7,197 nucleotides of DNA, from NCBI GenBank assembly GCA_024710535.1, contig JANJUO010000042.1:1-7197 (forward strand). Reading direction: 5' to 3'. A program made the translations under genes and the position numbers. Under the pieces are notes generated by a model, which made no database searches, was not told where the DNA came from, and saw nothing but the letters and a program-made list of their open reading frames with translations. The stretch is from a bacterium. GTDB lineage: Bacteria; Bacteroidota; Ignavibacteria; Kapaibacteriales; UBA2268. Shown in pieces: positions 1-6,902 of this stretch. Position 1 is the stretch's first letter. Every line of letters starts with the position of its first letter.

Positions 1-1
1 T

Positions 2-1318
2 GATTCTTATATGAGATTAGGTAATTACAAAATGGCGATAATCTATCTTGATAGCGGAGTTACTTTAGCAAAGGAATCCGGGAAAGAAATTTACATTGCT
101 TCCGGTTATAAAAAATTGGCGGAGTGTTACGAAAAAATTAATGAATTATCCAATGCATATATTGCTTTGAAAAATTTTTTGAAGTACAAAGAAATTATCG
201 AAAAAGAACAAAAAACGCGTGATTTTGCTATTTTGGATTCTAAGTATATCAAAGAAAAAAATGAAGTGGAATACAAGCAAAGAATGCTCAAAGAGCAACA
301 AACAAAATTATATTTAAGTACATTTTTTGCTATACTTTTTATCATAATAGCAGTTTTGGCAACGATGCTTTTTATAAGAAAGAGAAAAGCACACAAAGAA
401 CTTCAGCAGAAACAATCTGAATTGAATCATACTATGGAAATGCTTCATGAAAGTCAAGAAGAATTAATTACTTTGAATCGTGAACTTGAGCAAAGAGTTG
501 AAGAGAGAACAGATGATTTGCGAGCAGAGATTAATAGAAGAAAAATTGCCGAAGAGAATCTTATTCAAACTCGTGATAATATACTCAGTGCCTATCAAAG
601 AGAAAAAGAATTGAATCAACTTAAAGGTGATTTGATAAATATGATTTCTCACGAGTATCGTACTCCTCTTGCAGTAATTGCCTCAAGTGCAGATCTCCTC
701 AAATTTTTCGACAAAAATAGAGATGAAGAAAAATATAATCGACAATTAGAAAAAATAAATCAAGCTATCTCAAGAATGACTTCACTTATTGATAATGTTT
801 TAACGTTTGAAAATATTAAAAACATCCAAGAGAATTCTAATTTTGTAGAAATTGATTTTGTTAATTATCTTAAAGAAATTGTTGATGAATTTTCCCTTCA
901 GCAAAAGTATCAATTTGATTTTGTATTTAATTCTAATAAAGAAAAAATTAATATATTTGCAGATGAAAAAATGTTATGGCATATTTGCATTAATCTAATT
1001 TCAAATGCCATTAAATATTCATCATTCAAAAAAGAAATTATTATTACAATAAATGAATTTAATACTATTGTAACTTTATCTATCAAAGATTTTGGTATTG
1101 GTATTCCCGAAAATGATTTGAAACATATTTTTGATCCATTCTATAGAGCAACAAATTCAGGTTTTATTCATGGTACAGGGTTTGGATTGACTATTGTGAA
1201 GAATTTTGTTGAACTGATGAATGGAGAAATTTCAATACGTAGTTCGGTTAATCAAGGCACAGAAGTTTTGATTTCCTTCAAAAAAAATAAACAAATCCCA
1301 AATCAAAACTATAATTGA
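2..1318 (+). CDS. TPR-containing membrane sensor histidine kinase, 5' end missing
   Basis: This is the C-terminal part of a sensor histidine kinase that would autophosphorylate on histidine and pass the phosphate to a response regulator not present in the window. The frame is open to the left edge (codons D-S-Y precede the ATG at 11), and the first residues are already TPR-like, so the true start lies outside. Numbering from the ATG at 11: about 1-60 are one or two helical TPR-like repeats, 101-123 is one hydrophobic membrane segment followed by the basic stretch RKRK, and about 125-205 is a charged coiled coil. The H box SHEYRTPL carries phospho-acceptor H214. The ATPase domain has an N box (NLISNAIKYS, 328-337), a G1 box (DFGIGIP, 360-366), an F box (FDPFYRA, 374-380) and a G2 box (GTGFGLTIVK, 388-397). 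All catalytic boxes look intact, so the kinase should be active. There is no receiver domain at its C-terminus. Its ligand and partner are unknown. Confidence 0.93.
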   Translation, partial: DSYMRLGNYKMAIIYLDSGVTLAKESGKEIYIASGYKKLAECYEKINELSNAYIALKNFLKYKEIIEKEQKTRDFAILDSKYIKEKNEVEYKQRMLKEQQTKLYLSTFFAILFIIIAVLATMLFIRKRKAHKELQQKQSELNHTMEMLHESQEELITLNRELEQRVEERTDDLRAEINRRKIAEENLIQTRDNILSAYQREKELNQLKGDLINMISHEYRTPLAVIASSADLLKFFDKNRDEEKYNRQLEKINQAISRMTSLIDNVLTFENIKNIQENSNFVEIDFVNYLKEIVDEFSLQQKYQFDFVFNSNKEKINIFADEKMLWHICINLISNAIKYSSFKKEIIITINEFNTIVTLSIKDFGIGIPENDLKHIFDPFYRATNSGFIHGTGFGLTIVKNFVELMNGEISIRSSVNQGTEVLISFKKNKQIPNQNYN

Positions 1319-1343
1319 CATTTTTGACAAAATTGCTAAAAAA

Positions 1344-1372
1344 ATGCCGATTTGCTAAAAACAAACCGGCAT
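1344..1372 (-). terminator. Hairpin terminator between convergent kinase and dnaK
   Basis: The arms 1344-1354 and 1362-1372 (ATGCCG-A-TTTG against CAAA-C-CGGCAT) pair with a single A/C mismatch around a 7-base loop. Read on the - strand, the hairpin lies 22 bases past the dnaK stop and is followed at once by a run of T (A-run 1338-1343 on +), the classic intrinsic terminator form. Read on +, it lies 25 bases past the kinase stop and is followed by a looser T-rich stretch (1376-1388), so it may act in both directions. Confidence 0.75.
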
Positions 1373-1394
1373 AATATTTCATTTTTTTATAGGA

Positions 1395-3305
1395 TTATTT
1401 TTTGTCGTCATCAACAACTGTGTATTCTGCTTCTTCCACTCCCCCATCGTTAGGAGTATTTCCTGTATTAGGATCTGCAGTTGGATTTGCACCCGGTTGC
1501 GCACTTGCATTCTGATAAATCTCAGTTGTAACAGCACTCCACAAGTTGTTTAATTCATCGATTGCAGAACGCAAATCTGATGGATTTTCTTTGATTGCTT
1601 TTGATAATCTTTCTTTTGCATCTTCAATTTTCTTCTTGTTATCTGCCGAAATCTTATCACCAAGTTCTTTCAATTGCTTTTCAGTTGAATAGAGCAAAGA
1701 ATCGCCTTGATTTTTGAGGTCTGCCTGCTCTTTGATTTTCTTATCATCATCAGCATTTTTCATAGCATCATTTTTCATTTTTTCAATATCATCTTTAGAT
1801 AATCCGCTCGAGCCATCAATACGAATTTCTTGCTTCTTGCTTGTTGCTTTATCCATTGCGGATACAGAAAGAATACCGTTTGCATCAATATCAAAAATAA
1901 CTTCGATTTGTGGGATACCACGTGGAGCAGTTGGAATTCCGTCTAAATGGAATCTGCCAAGAGAGCGGTTGTCGCGTGCCATTGGGCGTTCACCTTGCAA
2001 AACATGCACTTCAACAGAAGTCTGACTGTCTGTTGCAGTAGAGAAAATTTCTGATTTACGAGTTGGTATTGTTGTATTTGAAGGAATCATTGGAGTAGTT
2101 ACGCCGCCAAGAGTTTCAATACCCAAAGTTAATGGAGTGACATCGAGCAATAAAATATCACTTACATCTCCCGAAAGAACGCCACCTTGAATTGAGGCGC
2201 CAACTGCTACTACTTCATCTGGATTTACTCCGCGTGAAGGTTCTTTACCGAAGAATGAACGAACAAGTTCCTGAATTTTTGGAATACGAGTAGAACCACC
2301 CACAAGAATTACTTCATCAATTTGTGCAGGAGTTAATTTTGCATCTCTCATTGCCTGTTCGCATGGACCTAATGATTTTTGGAATAAATCTTCGCAAAGA
2401 GATTCAAATTTAGCTCTTGTAATATTAAGATTAAAGTGCTTTGGACCATCTTGAGTTGCGGTGATAAATGGCAAATTCACATCTGTTTGGAGCATTTGTG
2501 ATAATTCGATTTTTGCTTTTTCGGCAGCTTCGCGTAGTCTTTGCAAAGCCATTGGATCTTTACGTAAATCTATATTTTCCATACGCTTGAATTCATCAGC
2601 CAAGAAATCAATCAATCTATGGTCGAAGTTATCCCCACCAAGGTGAGTATCGCCATTGGTTGATTTCACTTCAAAAACGCCTTCACCGATTTCAAGAACA
2701 GAAATATCAAATGTACCGCCTCCAAGATCATAAACAACAACGGTTTGATTTTTGCCTTTTTTATCCAATCCGAATGCAAGTGCAGCTGCAGTTGGTTCGT
2801 TAATGATACGTCTAACATTCAATCCTGCAATTTCGCCTGCATCTTTTGTTGCTTGTCTTTGAGCATCATTAAAATAAGCAGGAACAGTGATAACTGCTTC
2901 GGTAACTTTTTGTCCAAGATAATCTTCAGCAGTTTGCTTCATTTTCTGAAGAATCATTGCTGAAATTTCTTGTGGAGAGTATTTTTTGCCGTCAATATCC
3001 ACTCTGACAGTTTGTCCGTCTTCGGCAGTAACAACTTTGAATGGAACCATTTTGGATTCTTCACTCACTTCACTTATGCGTCTTCCCATAAATCTTTTGA
3101 TTGAATAAATAGTGTTGTGTGGATTGGTAATTGCTTGACGCTTTGCGGCTTGACCAACAATTCTTTCGCCATTTTTTGCAAAACCTACCATAGAAGGAGT
3201 TGTTCTGCCACCTTCACTATTTGCAATCACCACTGGTGATGAACCTTCCATTACTGCAACTACCGAATTTGTAGTTCCAAGATCAATTCCAATAATTTTT
3301 CCCAT
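1395..3305 (-). CDS. dnaK: Chaperone DnaK (Hsp70)
   Basis: This is an ATP-dependent Hsp70 chaperone of the cytoplasm that binds exposed hydrophobic peptides together with DnaJ and GrpE. It has 636 residues from the ATG at 3305, a normal length. The N-terminal ATPase domain has GIDLGTTNS (6-14), K70 in the SIKRFMGR segment, INEPTAAALAFG (168-179), the phosphate loop DLGGGTFD (193-200) and VGGSTRIP (335-342). The interdomain linker DILLLDV is at 383-389, followed by TPLTLGIETLGG. The substrate-binding beta domain runs to about 500, a helical lid to about 600, then a P/N/G/A-rich tail ending EEAEYTVVDDDKK. An in-frame TTG at 3335 would add 10 residues that do not match the family, so I chose the ATG, which has a good ribosome site. 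No grpE or dnaJ is adjacent, and the hairpin after the stop suggests a single-gene transcript. Confidence 0.98.
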   Translation of the reverse strand: MGKIIGIDLGTTNSVVAVMEGSSPVVIANSEGGRTTPSMVGFAKNGERIVGQAAKRQAITNPHNTIYSIKRFMGRRISEVSEESKMVPFKVVTAEDGQTVRVDIDGKKYSPQEISAMILQKMKQTAEDYLGQKVTEAVITVPAYFNDAQRQATKDAGEIAGLNVRRIINEPTAAALAFGLDKKGKNQTVVVYDLGGGTFDISVLEIGEGVFEVKSTNGDTHLGGDNFDHRLIDFLADEFKRMENIDLRKDPMALQRLREAAEKAKIELSQMLQTDVNLPFITATQDGPKHFNLNITRAKFESLCEDLFQKSLGPCEQAMRDAKLTPAQIDEVILVGGSTRIPKIQELVRSFFGKEPSRGVNPDEVVAVGASIQGGVLSGDVSDILLLDVTPLTLGIETLGGVTTPMIPSNTTIPTRKSEIFSTATDSQTSVEVHVLQGERPMARDNRSLGRFHLDGIPTAPRGIPQIEVIFDIDANGILSVSAMDKATSKKQEIRIDGSSGLSKDDIEKMKNDAMKNADDDKKIKEQADLKNQGDSLLYSTEKQLKELGDKISADNKKKIEDAKERLSKAIKENPSDLRSAIDELNNLWSAVTTEIYQNASAQPGANPTADPNTGNTPNDGGVEEAEYTVVDDDKK

Positions 3306-3314
3306 TTTTTTAAA

Positions 3315-3320
3315 TCCCTT
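3315..3320 (-). promoter_or_regulatory. dnaK ribosome binding site
   Basis: On the - strand AAGGGA lies 9 bases before the ATG at 3305. It supports this start over the in-frame TTG at 3335, which lies upstream of the site. Confidence 0.7.
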
Positions 3321-3352
3321 TTTATAATTAAACAATAAATAATATTTTTTTT

Positions 3353-3366
3353 AATGCCATTTTGTC
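3353..3366. repeat. Extra direct copy of the dnaK upstream element
   Basis: AATGCCATTTTGTC matches the left arm of the nearby inverted repeat (TATGCCATAATGTC, 3381-3394) at 11 of 14 positions, in the same orientation and 28 bp away. If the candidate -10 at 3377-3382 is right, this copy lies just downstream of the dnaK transcription start, a usual place for an accessory operator. The region is AT-rich, but the shared TGCCAT and TGTC blocks are not simple A/T runs. Confidence 0.4.
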
Positions 3367-3376
3367 ATACCTTTAT

Positions 3377-3382
3377 TTTATA
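3377..3382 (-). promoter_or_regulatory. Candidate -10 element of the dnaK promoter
   Basis: On the - strand TATAAA (continuing AATAAAG) lies about 70 bases before the dnaK ATG and overlaps the outer end of the inverted repeat. No good TTGACA-like -35 is visible at 16-18 bases; the region there reads TGTCATAA. This is a position-based guess. Confidence 0.25.
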
Positions 3383-3417
3383 TGCCATAATGTCTGTTTT
3401 TATGACATTATTGCATA
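3381..3417. promoter_or_regulatory. 14-bp-arm inverted repeat upstream of dnaK, candidate operator
   Basis: Left arm TATGCCATAATGTC (3381-3394) and right arm GACATTATTGCATA (3404-3417) are reverse complements with one mismatch, separated by the 9-base spacer TGTTTTTAT. The geometry resembles the heat-shock CIRCE operator (9-bp arms, 9-bp spacer), but the bases differ: CIRCE arms are TTAGCACTC and GAGTGCTAA. The repeat lies 76-112 bases before the dnaK start and overlaps the likely promoter, so a dimeric regulator of dnaK, or of the divergent LRR gene, is plausible. A hairpin in the leader is less likely because the element probably spans the promoter itself. Confidence 0.5.
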
Positions 3418-3549
3418 CTTTTTGTATCAAATAACACAGATATTACTTTTACATAAATTGTGCCAAAAAATTTTTTCCAATTTTTATGTAACTATTTCGT
3501 GCCTAATCTGTCATTTATATGTATGTTATTTACAATTTTGGGAAAAGTT

Positions 3550-4554
3550 ATGAAAAAATTATATTTGATTTTTGGTTTGATGATTATTTCTGCCATAAGT
3601 GTATTCTCTCAACATAGACTATACAGTTTGGAAGAGTTACAAAAAATGAAAGTATATACAAGTTTTTCCGAAGCAATCGAAGATCCGGAAAATGTTATTG
3701 TATTAAATGTTGATGGAGGATTTAATTCTATATTGCCGATGGGGTTTGATAGAATTAAAAATTTACAATGGGTTAGAATTGCTGACGCCGAGCTTTATGA
3801 TATTCCTGCATATTTTTGGCAGAATAAGAACATTCAATATCTTGATTTATCAGGAAACAGATTAAAAAAATTCCCTATCCAGATTCAGGAACTTCCGCAT
3901 CTTAAATCTTTGAAATATGCGTTTAATGGTTTGCGTTCTATTCCTGATTTTATTTGGACGATGCCGAACCTTGAAATTTTGGATTTATCAGAAAATAGTT
4001 TGACTAATTTCAAAATTAATACAAAAAATAAAACTAAAATGAGAGAAATTAATTTTTCAAGCAATGCTATAATTGAAATTCCTGCTATTATGTTGGATAT
4101 GAAAGGTTTGGAAGTTATAGATATGGGACATAATGATATAACATCTATTCCTGATAGCTTGATGTCATTGACTAATTTGAGAAAACTCAATTTGAATCAC
4201 AATAAATTAACTTCAATACCAAAGGAATTTGGAAATTTCCCATACATGACTCAATTAAATATCTCACATAATAAAATTCGTCATCTTCCAATTGAATTAT
4301 CAAAAATGATAAATTTGGAAGTTTTCCTTGCTGATAATAATAATATTGTTGAGATACCGGAAGAATTGTATAAATTGAAAAAACTAACAAAAGTTACTCT
4401 AAATAATAACTATTTATCTAAATTCAGCGATGGATTAAAAAATTGGAGCAAACTTAAAGAATTCAATATAAAATCAAATGATTACGACAAAGCAACCATT
4501 GAGAAAATCAAAGAAATTATTCCAATAACCGAAGCTGATCGCAAGAAAAAATAA
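3550..4554 (+). CDS. Secreted leucine-rich-repeat protein
   Basis: This 334-residue protein is made almost wholly of leucine-rich repeats, which form a curved scaffold that usually binds other proteins. Residues 1-20 (MKKLYLIFGLMIISAISVFS, then Q) form a signal peptide with no lipobox cysteine, so it is probably periplasmic, surface or secreted. Eleven repeats of the type LxxLxLxxNxL begin at residues 72, 95, 118, 141, 164, 187, 210, 233, 256, 279 and 302, exactly 23 apart. A weaker capping copy starts at 49. Most repeats contain an IP or LP step, as in the bacterial and Ras-group 23-residue class. The C-terminus is short and basic (RKKK), with no sorting or enzymatic domain. I chose the ATG at 3550 because it starts the signal peptide and has GGG 7 bases upstream; an in-frame GTG at 3460 would bury the signal. 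It is divergent from dnaK. Its partner is unknown. Confidence 0.9.
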   Translation: MKKLYLIFGLMIISAISVFSQHRLYSLEELQKMKVYTSFSEAIEDPENVIVLNVDGGFNSILPMGFDRIKNLQWVRIADAELYDIPAYFWQNKNIQYLDLSGNRLKKFPIQIQELPHLKSLKYAFNGLRSIPDFIWTMPNLEILDLSENSLTNFKINTKNKTKMREINFSSNAIIEIPAIMLDMKGLEVIDMGHNDITSIPDSLMSLTNLRKLNLNHNKLTSIPKEFGNFPYMTQLNISHNKIRHLPIELSKMINLEVFLADNNNIVEIPEELYKLKKLTKVTLNNNYLSKFSDGLKNWSKLKEFNIKSNDYDKATIEKIKEIIPITEADRKKK

Positions 4555-4614
4555 GAAAGTATGATTTTTGGAACAATAATTGTTGCTTGTATTTTTTAAA
4601 TTGATGAGAGAATT

Positions 4615-5511
4615 ATGGATTTAAAGAATACAATCAACAATTATTTGGATTTTCTGAAAGTTCAGAAAAACTATTCTTTGCATACGATAGAAAGTTATAG
4701 AAAAGCATTAAGCCAATTCGAAACATTTATAATCGATGAATTTGGTAATGAAGTAGATGTTCAATTACTCGATACAGAGGACGTTCGCCCATTCTTGGGA
4801 TGGCTTTATGATAAAGATTTCAAAAGAAATTCCTTGCGCCAGAAAATTTCTGCAGTTAAATCATTTTTCAAATATTGTGTGAAAAAAGGTTTGATTGAGG
4901 AGAATATTGTTTCTGCAATTTCAACTCCAAAAAGAGAGAAAAAACTACCATCATATATGATGAAAAACGAAGTTAGCGAATTAATGGATAATTTCGATGA
5001 TGAAGACATTATTCAATTAAGGAATAAAGCACTTACAGAATTATTGTATAGTTCGGGATTACGTATTAGCGAAGCACTTAATTTGAATGTTAATGAACTT
5101 AATCTTGCTTCAAAAACTATCAGGGTTATGGGAAAAGGCAGGAAAGAACGCATTGTTCCCATTGGAAATCAGGCAATTTTGGCATTAAAAAAATATATTG
5201 AGCGCCGAAGTGAATTACTCAAGGATTCATCCGAAAAAGCACTATTTCTTACTCCAAAAGGCAAGCGACTTTATCAGGTGGCGGCTTATAGATTTTTGAA
5301 TAAATCAATGAAAAATGTAACAGAATGTAAGCAGAAATCCCCCCATATTTTGCGTCATTCATTCGCAACACATTTGCTCGATAACGGTGCCGATATAAAA
5401 TCAGTTGGTGATATGCTTGGGCATGCATCACTTTCAACTACACAAATCTACACTCATTTATCTATTGAACGATTAAAAGAAATTTACAAAATGGCACATC
5501 CTCACGGGTAA
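4615..5511 (+). CDS. XerC/XerD-type tyrosine recombinase
   Basis: This 298-residue protein has the same length as E. coli XerC and XerD, which resolve chromosome dimers at dif together with FtsK. The N-terminal core-binding (SAM-like) domain covers about 1-95 and the catalytic domain about 110-290. The full active site is visible: R150 in SSGLRISEAL, K174 in GKGRKER, H244 and R247 in SPHILRHSFATH, H270 in MLGHASLSTTQIY, and the nucleophile Y279. The last five catalytic positions, H244 to Y279, fall at XerD-like numbers, but XerC and XerD cannot be told apart by eye, so I give no symbol. It starts at ATG 4615, with a modest GAGAG 4 bases upstream. It lies 60 bp after the LRR gene and only 3 bp before the oxidoreductase, so it is probably co-transcribed with the latter. 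No phage or integron genes or att sites flank it, which favours a housekeeping Xer role. Confidence 0.93.
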   Translation: MDLKNTINNYLDFLKVQKNYSLHTIESYRKALSQFETFIIDEFGNEVDVQLLDTEDVRPFLGWLYDKDFKRNSLRQKISAVKSFFKYCVKKGLIEENIVSAISTPKREKKLPSYMMKNEVSELMDNFDDEDIIQLRNKALTELLYSSGLRISEALNLNVNELNLASKTIRVMGKGRKERIVPIGNQAILALKKYIERRSELLKDSSEKALFLTPKGKRLYQVAAYRFLNKSMKNVTECKQKSPHILRHSFATHLLDNGADIKSVGDMLGHASLSTTQIYTHLSIERLKEIYKMAHPHG

Positions 5512-5514
5512 AAT

Positions 5515-6513
5515 ATGGAAAAAAAATTAAAAGTTAGTGTTGTTGGTATCGGGCATCTCGGAAATTTTCATTGTAAAGTACTTCGAAATAATGAAAATGT
5601 GATTTTTTCTGGTGTTTACGATATAATTAGAGAGCGCACACTCAAAGGTAGCGAAGATTATTCATGCATGGCATTTTCCGATCTGGATGAATGTATTGAT
5701 AATAGTGATGTTTTGATAATAGCAGTGCCAACTTCTGTGCATTATGAAGTTGCAAGCCAATGTATAAGCAAAGGTAAGCACTGTTTTATTGAAAAGCCAA
5801 TTACCGATACAGTTGAAAGTGCAAATAAAATTATCACACTTGCCTCCGAGTTTGATGTGAAAATTCAAGTTGGACATATAGAAAGATTCAATCCGGCATT
5901 GATTTCGGTTCAAGATTTCGATATCAAGCCACTATTTATTGAGGCGCATCGTTTAGGACAGTTCAAGCCACGAGCAAGAGATGTTTCTGTAATTCACGAT
6001 TTGATGATTCATGATATTGATATTGTTTTACAACTTGTTGATTCTGAAATCAGCAAAATAGATGCCAATGGAGTAAATGTTTTATCAGAAACCACAGATA
6101 TTGCAAACGCCAGACTTACCTTCAAAAATGGTACAGTTGCAAATCTTACAGCTTCGAGAATTTCTGCAAATCAAATGAGAAAAATGCGTATTTTCCAAAA
6201 AGATGCCTATATTTCTATTGATTTTCTTGAGCAATCTGCTGAAGTATTCAATATTTTGGATTCGGATTTGAATCATCCTGCAAAACTTGCAACAATGCTC
6301 GGCTCAATTGATTCAAATAACACTAATAGAAGCATTTATTATATAAAGCCGGAAATCCACAAAACAAATGCAATCGAAGAGGAGCAAAAATCATTCTTTC
6401 ATTCTATTTTAAATAATGAAAATACCAAAGTTGATGCAATTTCGGCAACCAAAGCACTTGAAATTGCAGAAATAATTTTAGATGAAATCGACAAAGGTAG
6501 CAGAGTATTTTAG
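5515..6513 (+). CDS. Gfo/Idh/MocA family NAD(P)-dependent oxidoreductase
   Basis: This is a 332-residue sugar or sugar-nucleotide dehydrogenase of the Gfo/Idh/MocA family, cytoplasmic with no signal peptide. The Rossmann fold starts at residue 5 with VVGIGHLGNFH (G11-x-G13-x-x-G16). The family motif EKP is at 93-95 (FIEKPIT), where the lysine is catalytic. The substrate-side segment VGHIERFNPA is at 119-128. HDLMIHDID (161-169) carries the D-x-x-x-H pair D162/H166 expected in the active site. The C-terminal alpha/beta domain (about 125-290) includes a beta-sheet segment with TFKNGTVANLTASR. The GHIERFNPA signature recalls members proposed to act in lipid A or nucleotide-sugar synthesis, such as UDP-GlcNAc 3-dehydrogenase, but the substrate cannot be fixed from sequence alone. 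The start lies 3 bp after the xer stop, with GGG inside the xer end as a weak ribosome site, so translation is likely coupled. Confidence 0.9.
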   Translation: MEKKLKVSVVGIGHLGNFHCKVLRNNENVIFSGVYDIIRERTLKGSEDYSCMAFSDLDECIDNSDVLIIAVPTSVHYEVASQCISKGKHCFIEKPITDTVESANKIITLASEFDVKIQVGHIERFNPALISVQDFDIKPLFIEAHRLGQFKPRARDVSVIHDLMIHDIDIVLQLVDSEISKIDANGVNVLSETTDIANARLTFKNGTVANLTASRISANQMRKMRIFQKDAYISIDFLEQSAEVFNILDSDLNHPAKLATMLGSIDSNNTNRSIYYIKPEIHKTNAIEEEQKSFFHSILNNENTKVDAISATKALEIAEIILDEIDKGSRVF

Positions 6514-6644
6514 AAATTAGAATGCAATTGGCAAATTTGAATGATAAAGAATAATTCCCACTTTGTATTCTCATTGTATTAGCAAAAGTATAATCTGAAA
6601 ATTTATCTCATTAATTTTATACAATAAATGCTTTATTTTTTATC
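6514..6644. other. AT-rich gap between oxidoreductase and toxin genes
   Basis: This is the junction of convergent genes. It holds no open frame with coding character and no tRNA-like fold. The only structures seen are weak: AGAATA/TATTCT arms at 6548-6553 and 6566-6571, and the small hairpin listed at 6623-6641. Confidence 0.6.
6623..6641 (+). terminator. Weak candidate terminator after the oxidoreductase gene
   Basis: AATAAA (6623-6628) and TTTATT (6632-6637) pair around TGC and are followed by TTTT. The stem is only six A/T pairs, so it would be weak. I list it because both neighbouring transcripts should end near here and no better hairpin is present. Confidence 0.25.
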
Positions 6645-6902
6645 TTATATCCATTTGTAGATATGCTTTCTATGTCCAATATGTAGAATATTAATAAAAC
6701 TATTGAAATCCGTTTCAAAAATTAATCTATAATTCCCAATTCTCATTCTATAAGCTTCTCTATTAGTTAATTTTTTCACATCTTCAATTTTTATATCTTC
6801 AGCAAGTGTTAGAATTCTTTCCTTAATTGTAATAGCATCTTTTCTATTTATTTGAGAAAGTTCTTTCTGTGCAGTTTTCGATATAAGTATTTTTAAACTC
6901 AT
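6645..6902 (-). CDS. RelE/ParE-superfamily toxin (probable mRNA interferase)
   Basis: This 85-residue basic protein is of the RelE/ParE type II toxin fold. RelE members cut mRNA in the ribosomal A site, while ParE members poison gyrase. The start is an ATG with the family N-terminus (MSLKILISKTAQKELSQI). The core reads KKLTNREAYRMRIGNYRLIFE (two conserved basic blocks, with R52, R54 and R59), and the C-terminal block is HIGHRKHIYK with R78 and Y82. R59, R78 and Y82 stand where E. coli RelE has its catalytic R61, R81 and Y87, so I favour RNase activity. The length is normal and no residue seems lost, so it looks functional. The ATG overlaps the antitoxin TGA by 4 bases (ATGA), which gives coupled translation after the antitoxin. 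Confidence 0.88.
   Translation of the reverse strand: MSLKILISKTAQKELSQINRKDAITIKERILTLAEDIKIEDVKKLTNREAYRMRIGNYRLIFETDFNSFINILHIGHRKHIYKWI

Noticed and set aside
1332..1361. Short direct repeat TTGCTAAAAA flanking and within the terminator hairpin
   Set aside because: It is short, A-rich and partly explained by the loop and the A/T run of the terminator, so I see no independent meaning.
1714..2963. Open frames on the + strand inside dnaK
   Set aside because: They are antisense to a strongly conserved dnaK, have no ribosome sites and no recognisable protein features.
3306..3335. TTG start extending DnaK by 10 residues
   Set aside because: The DnaK family starts at MGKIIGIDLG, and the AAGGGA ribosome site lies between the two starts, serving the ATG at 3305.
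3381..3417. dif site for the Xer recombinase
   Set aside because: The arms contain ATAATG-like bases as in dif, but dif has 11-bp arms with a 6-bp centre. Here the spacer is 9 and the symmetry too perfect, and no known dif core is matched.
3460..3549. In-frame GTG start that would extend the LRR protein by 30 residues
   Set aside because: The extension would bury a clean signal peptide starting at the ATG at 3550, has no ribosome site, and lies in intergenic AT-rich sequence.
4572..4584. AACAAT-A-ATTGTT palindrome between the LRR and xer genes as terminator
   Set aside because: The one-base centre cannot form a good hairpin loop, the stem is A/T-rich, and the T-run follows only after a gap. 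It is too weak to split the genes.
4615..5511. Integrase of a mobile element or integron
   Set aside because: Length and all active-site spacing match housekeeping XerC/XerD. No att repeats, excisionase, tRNA or cargo genes are seen nearby.
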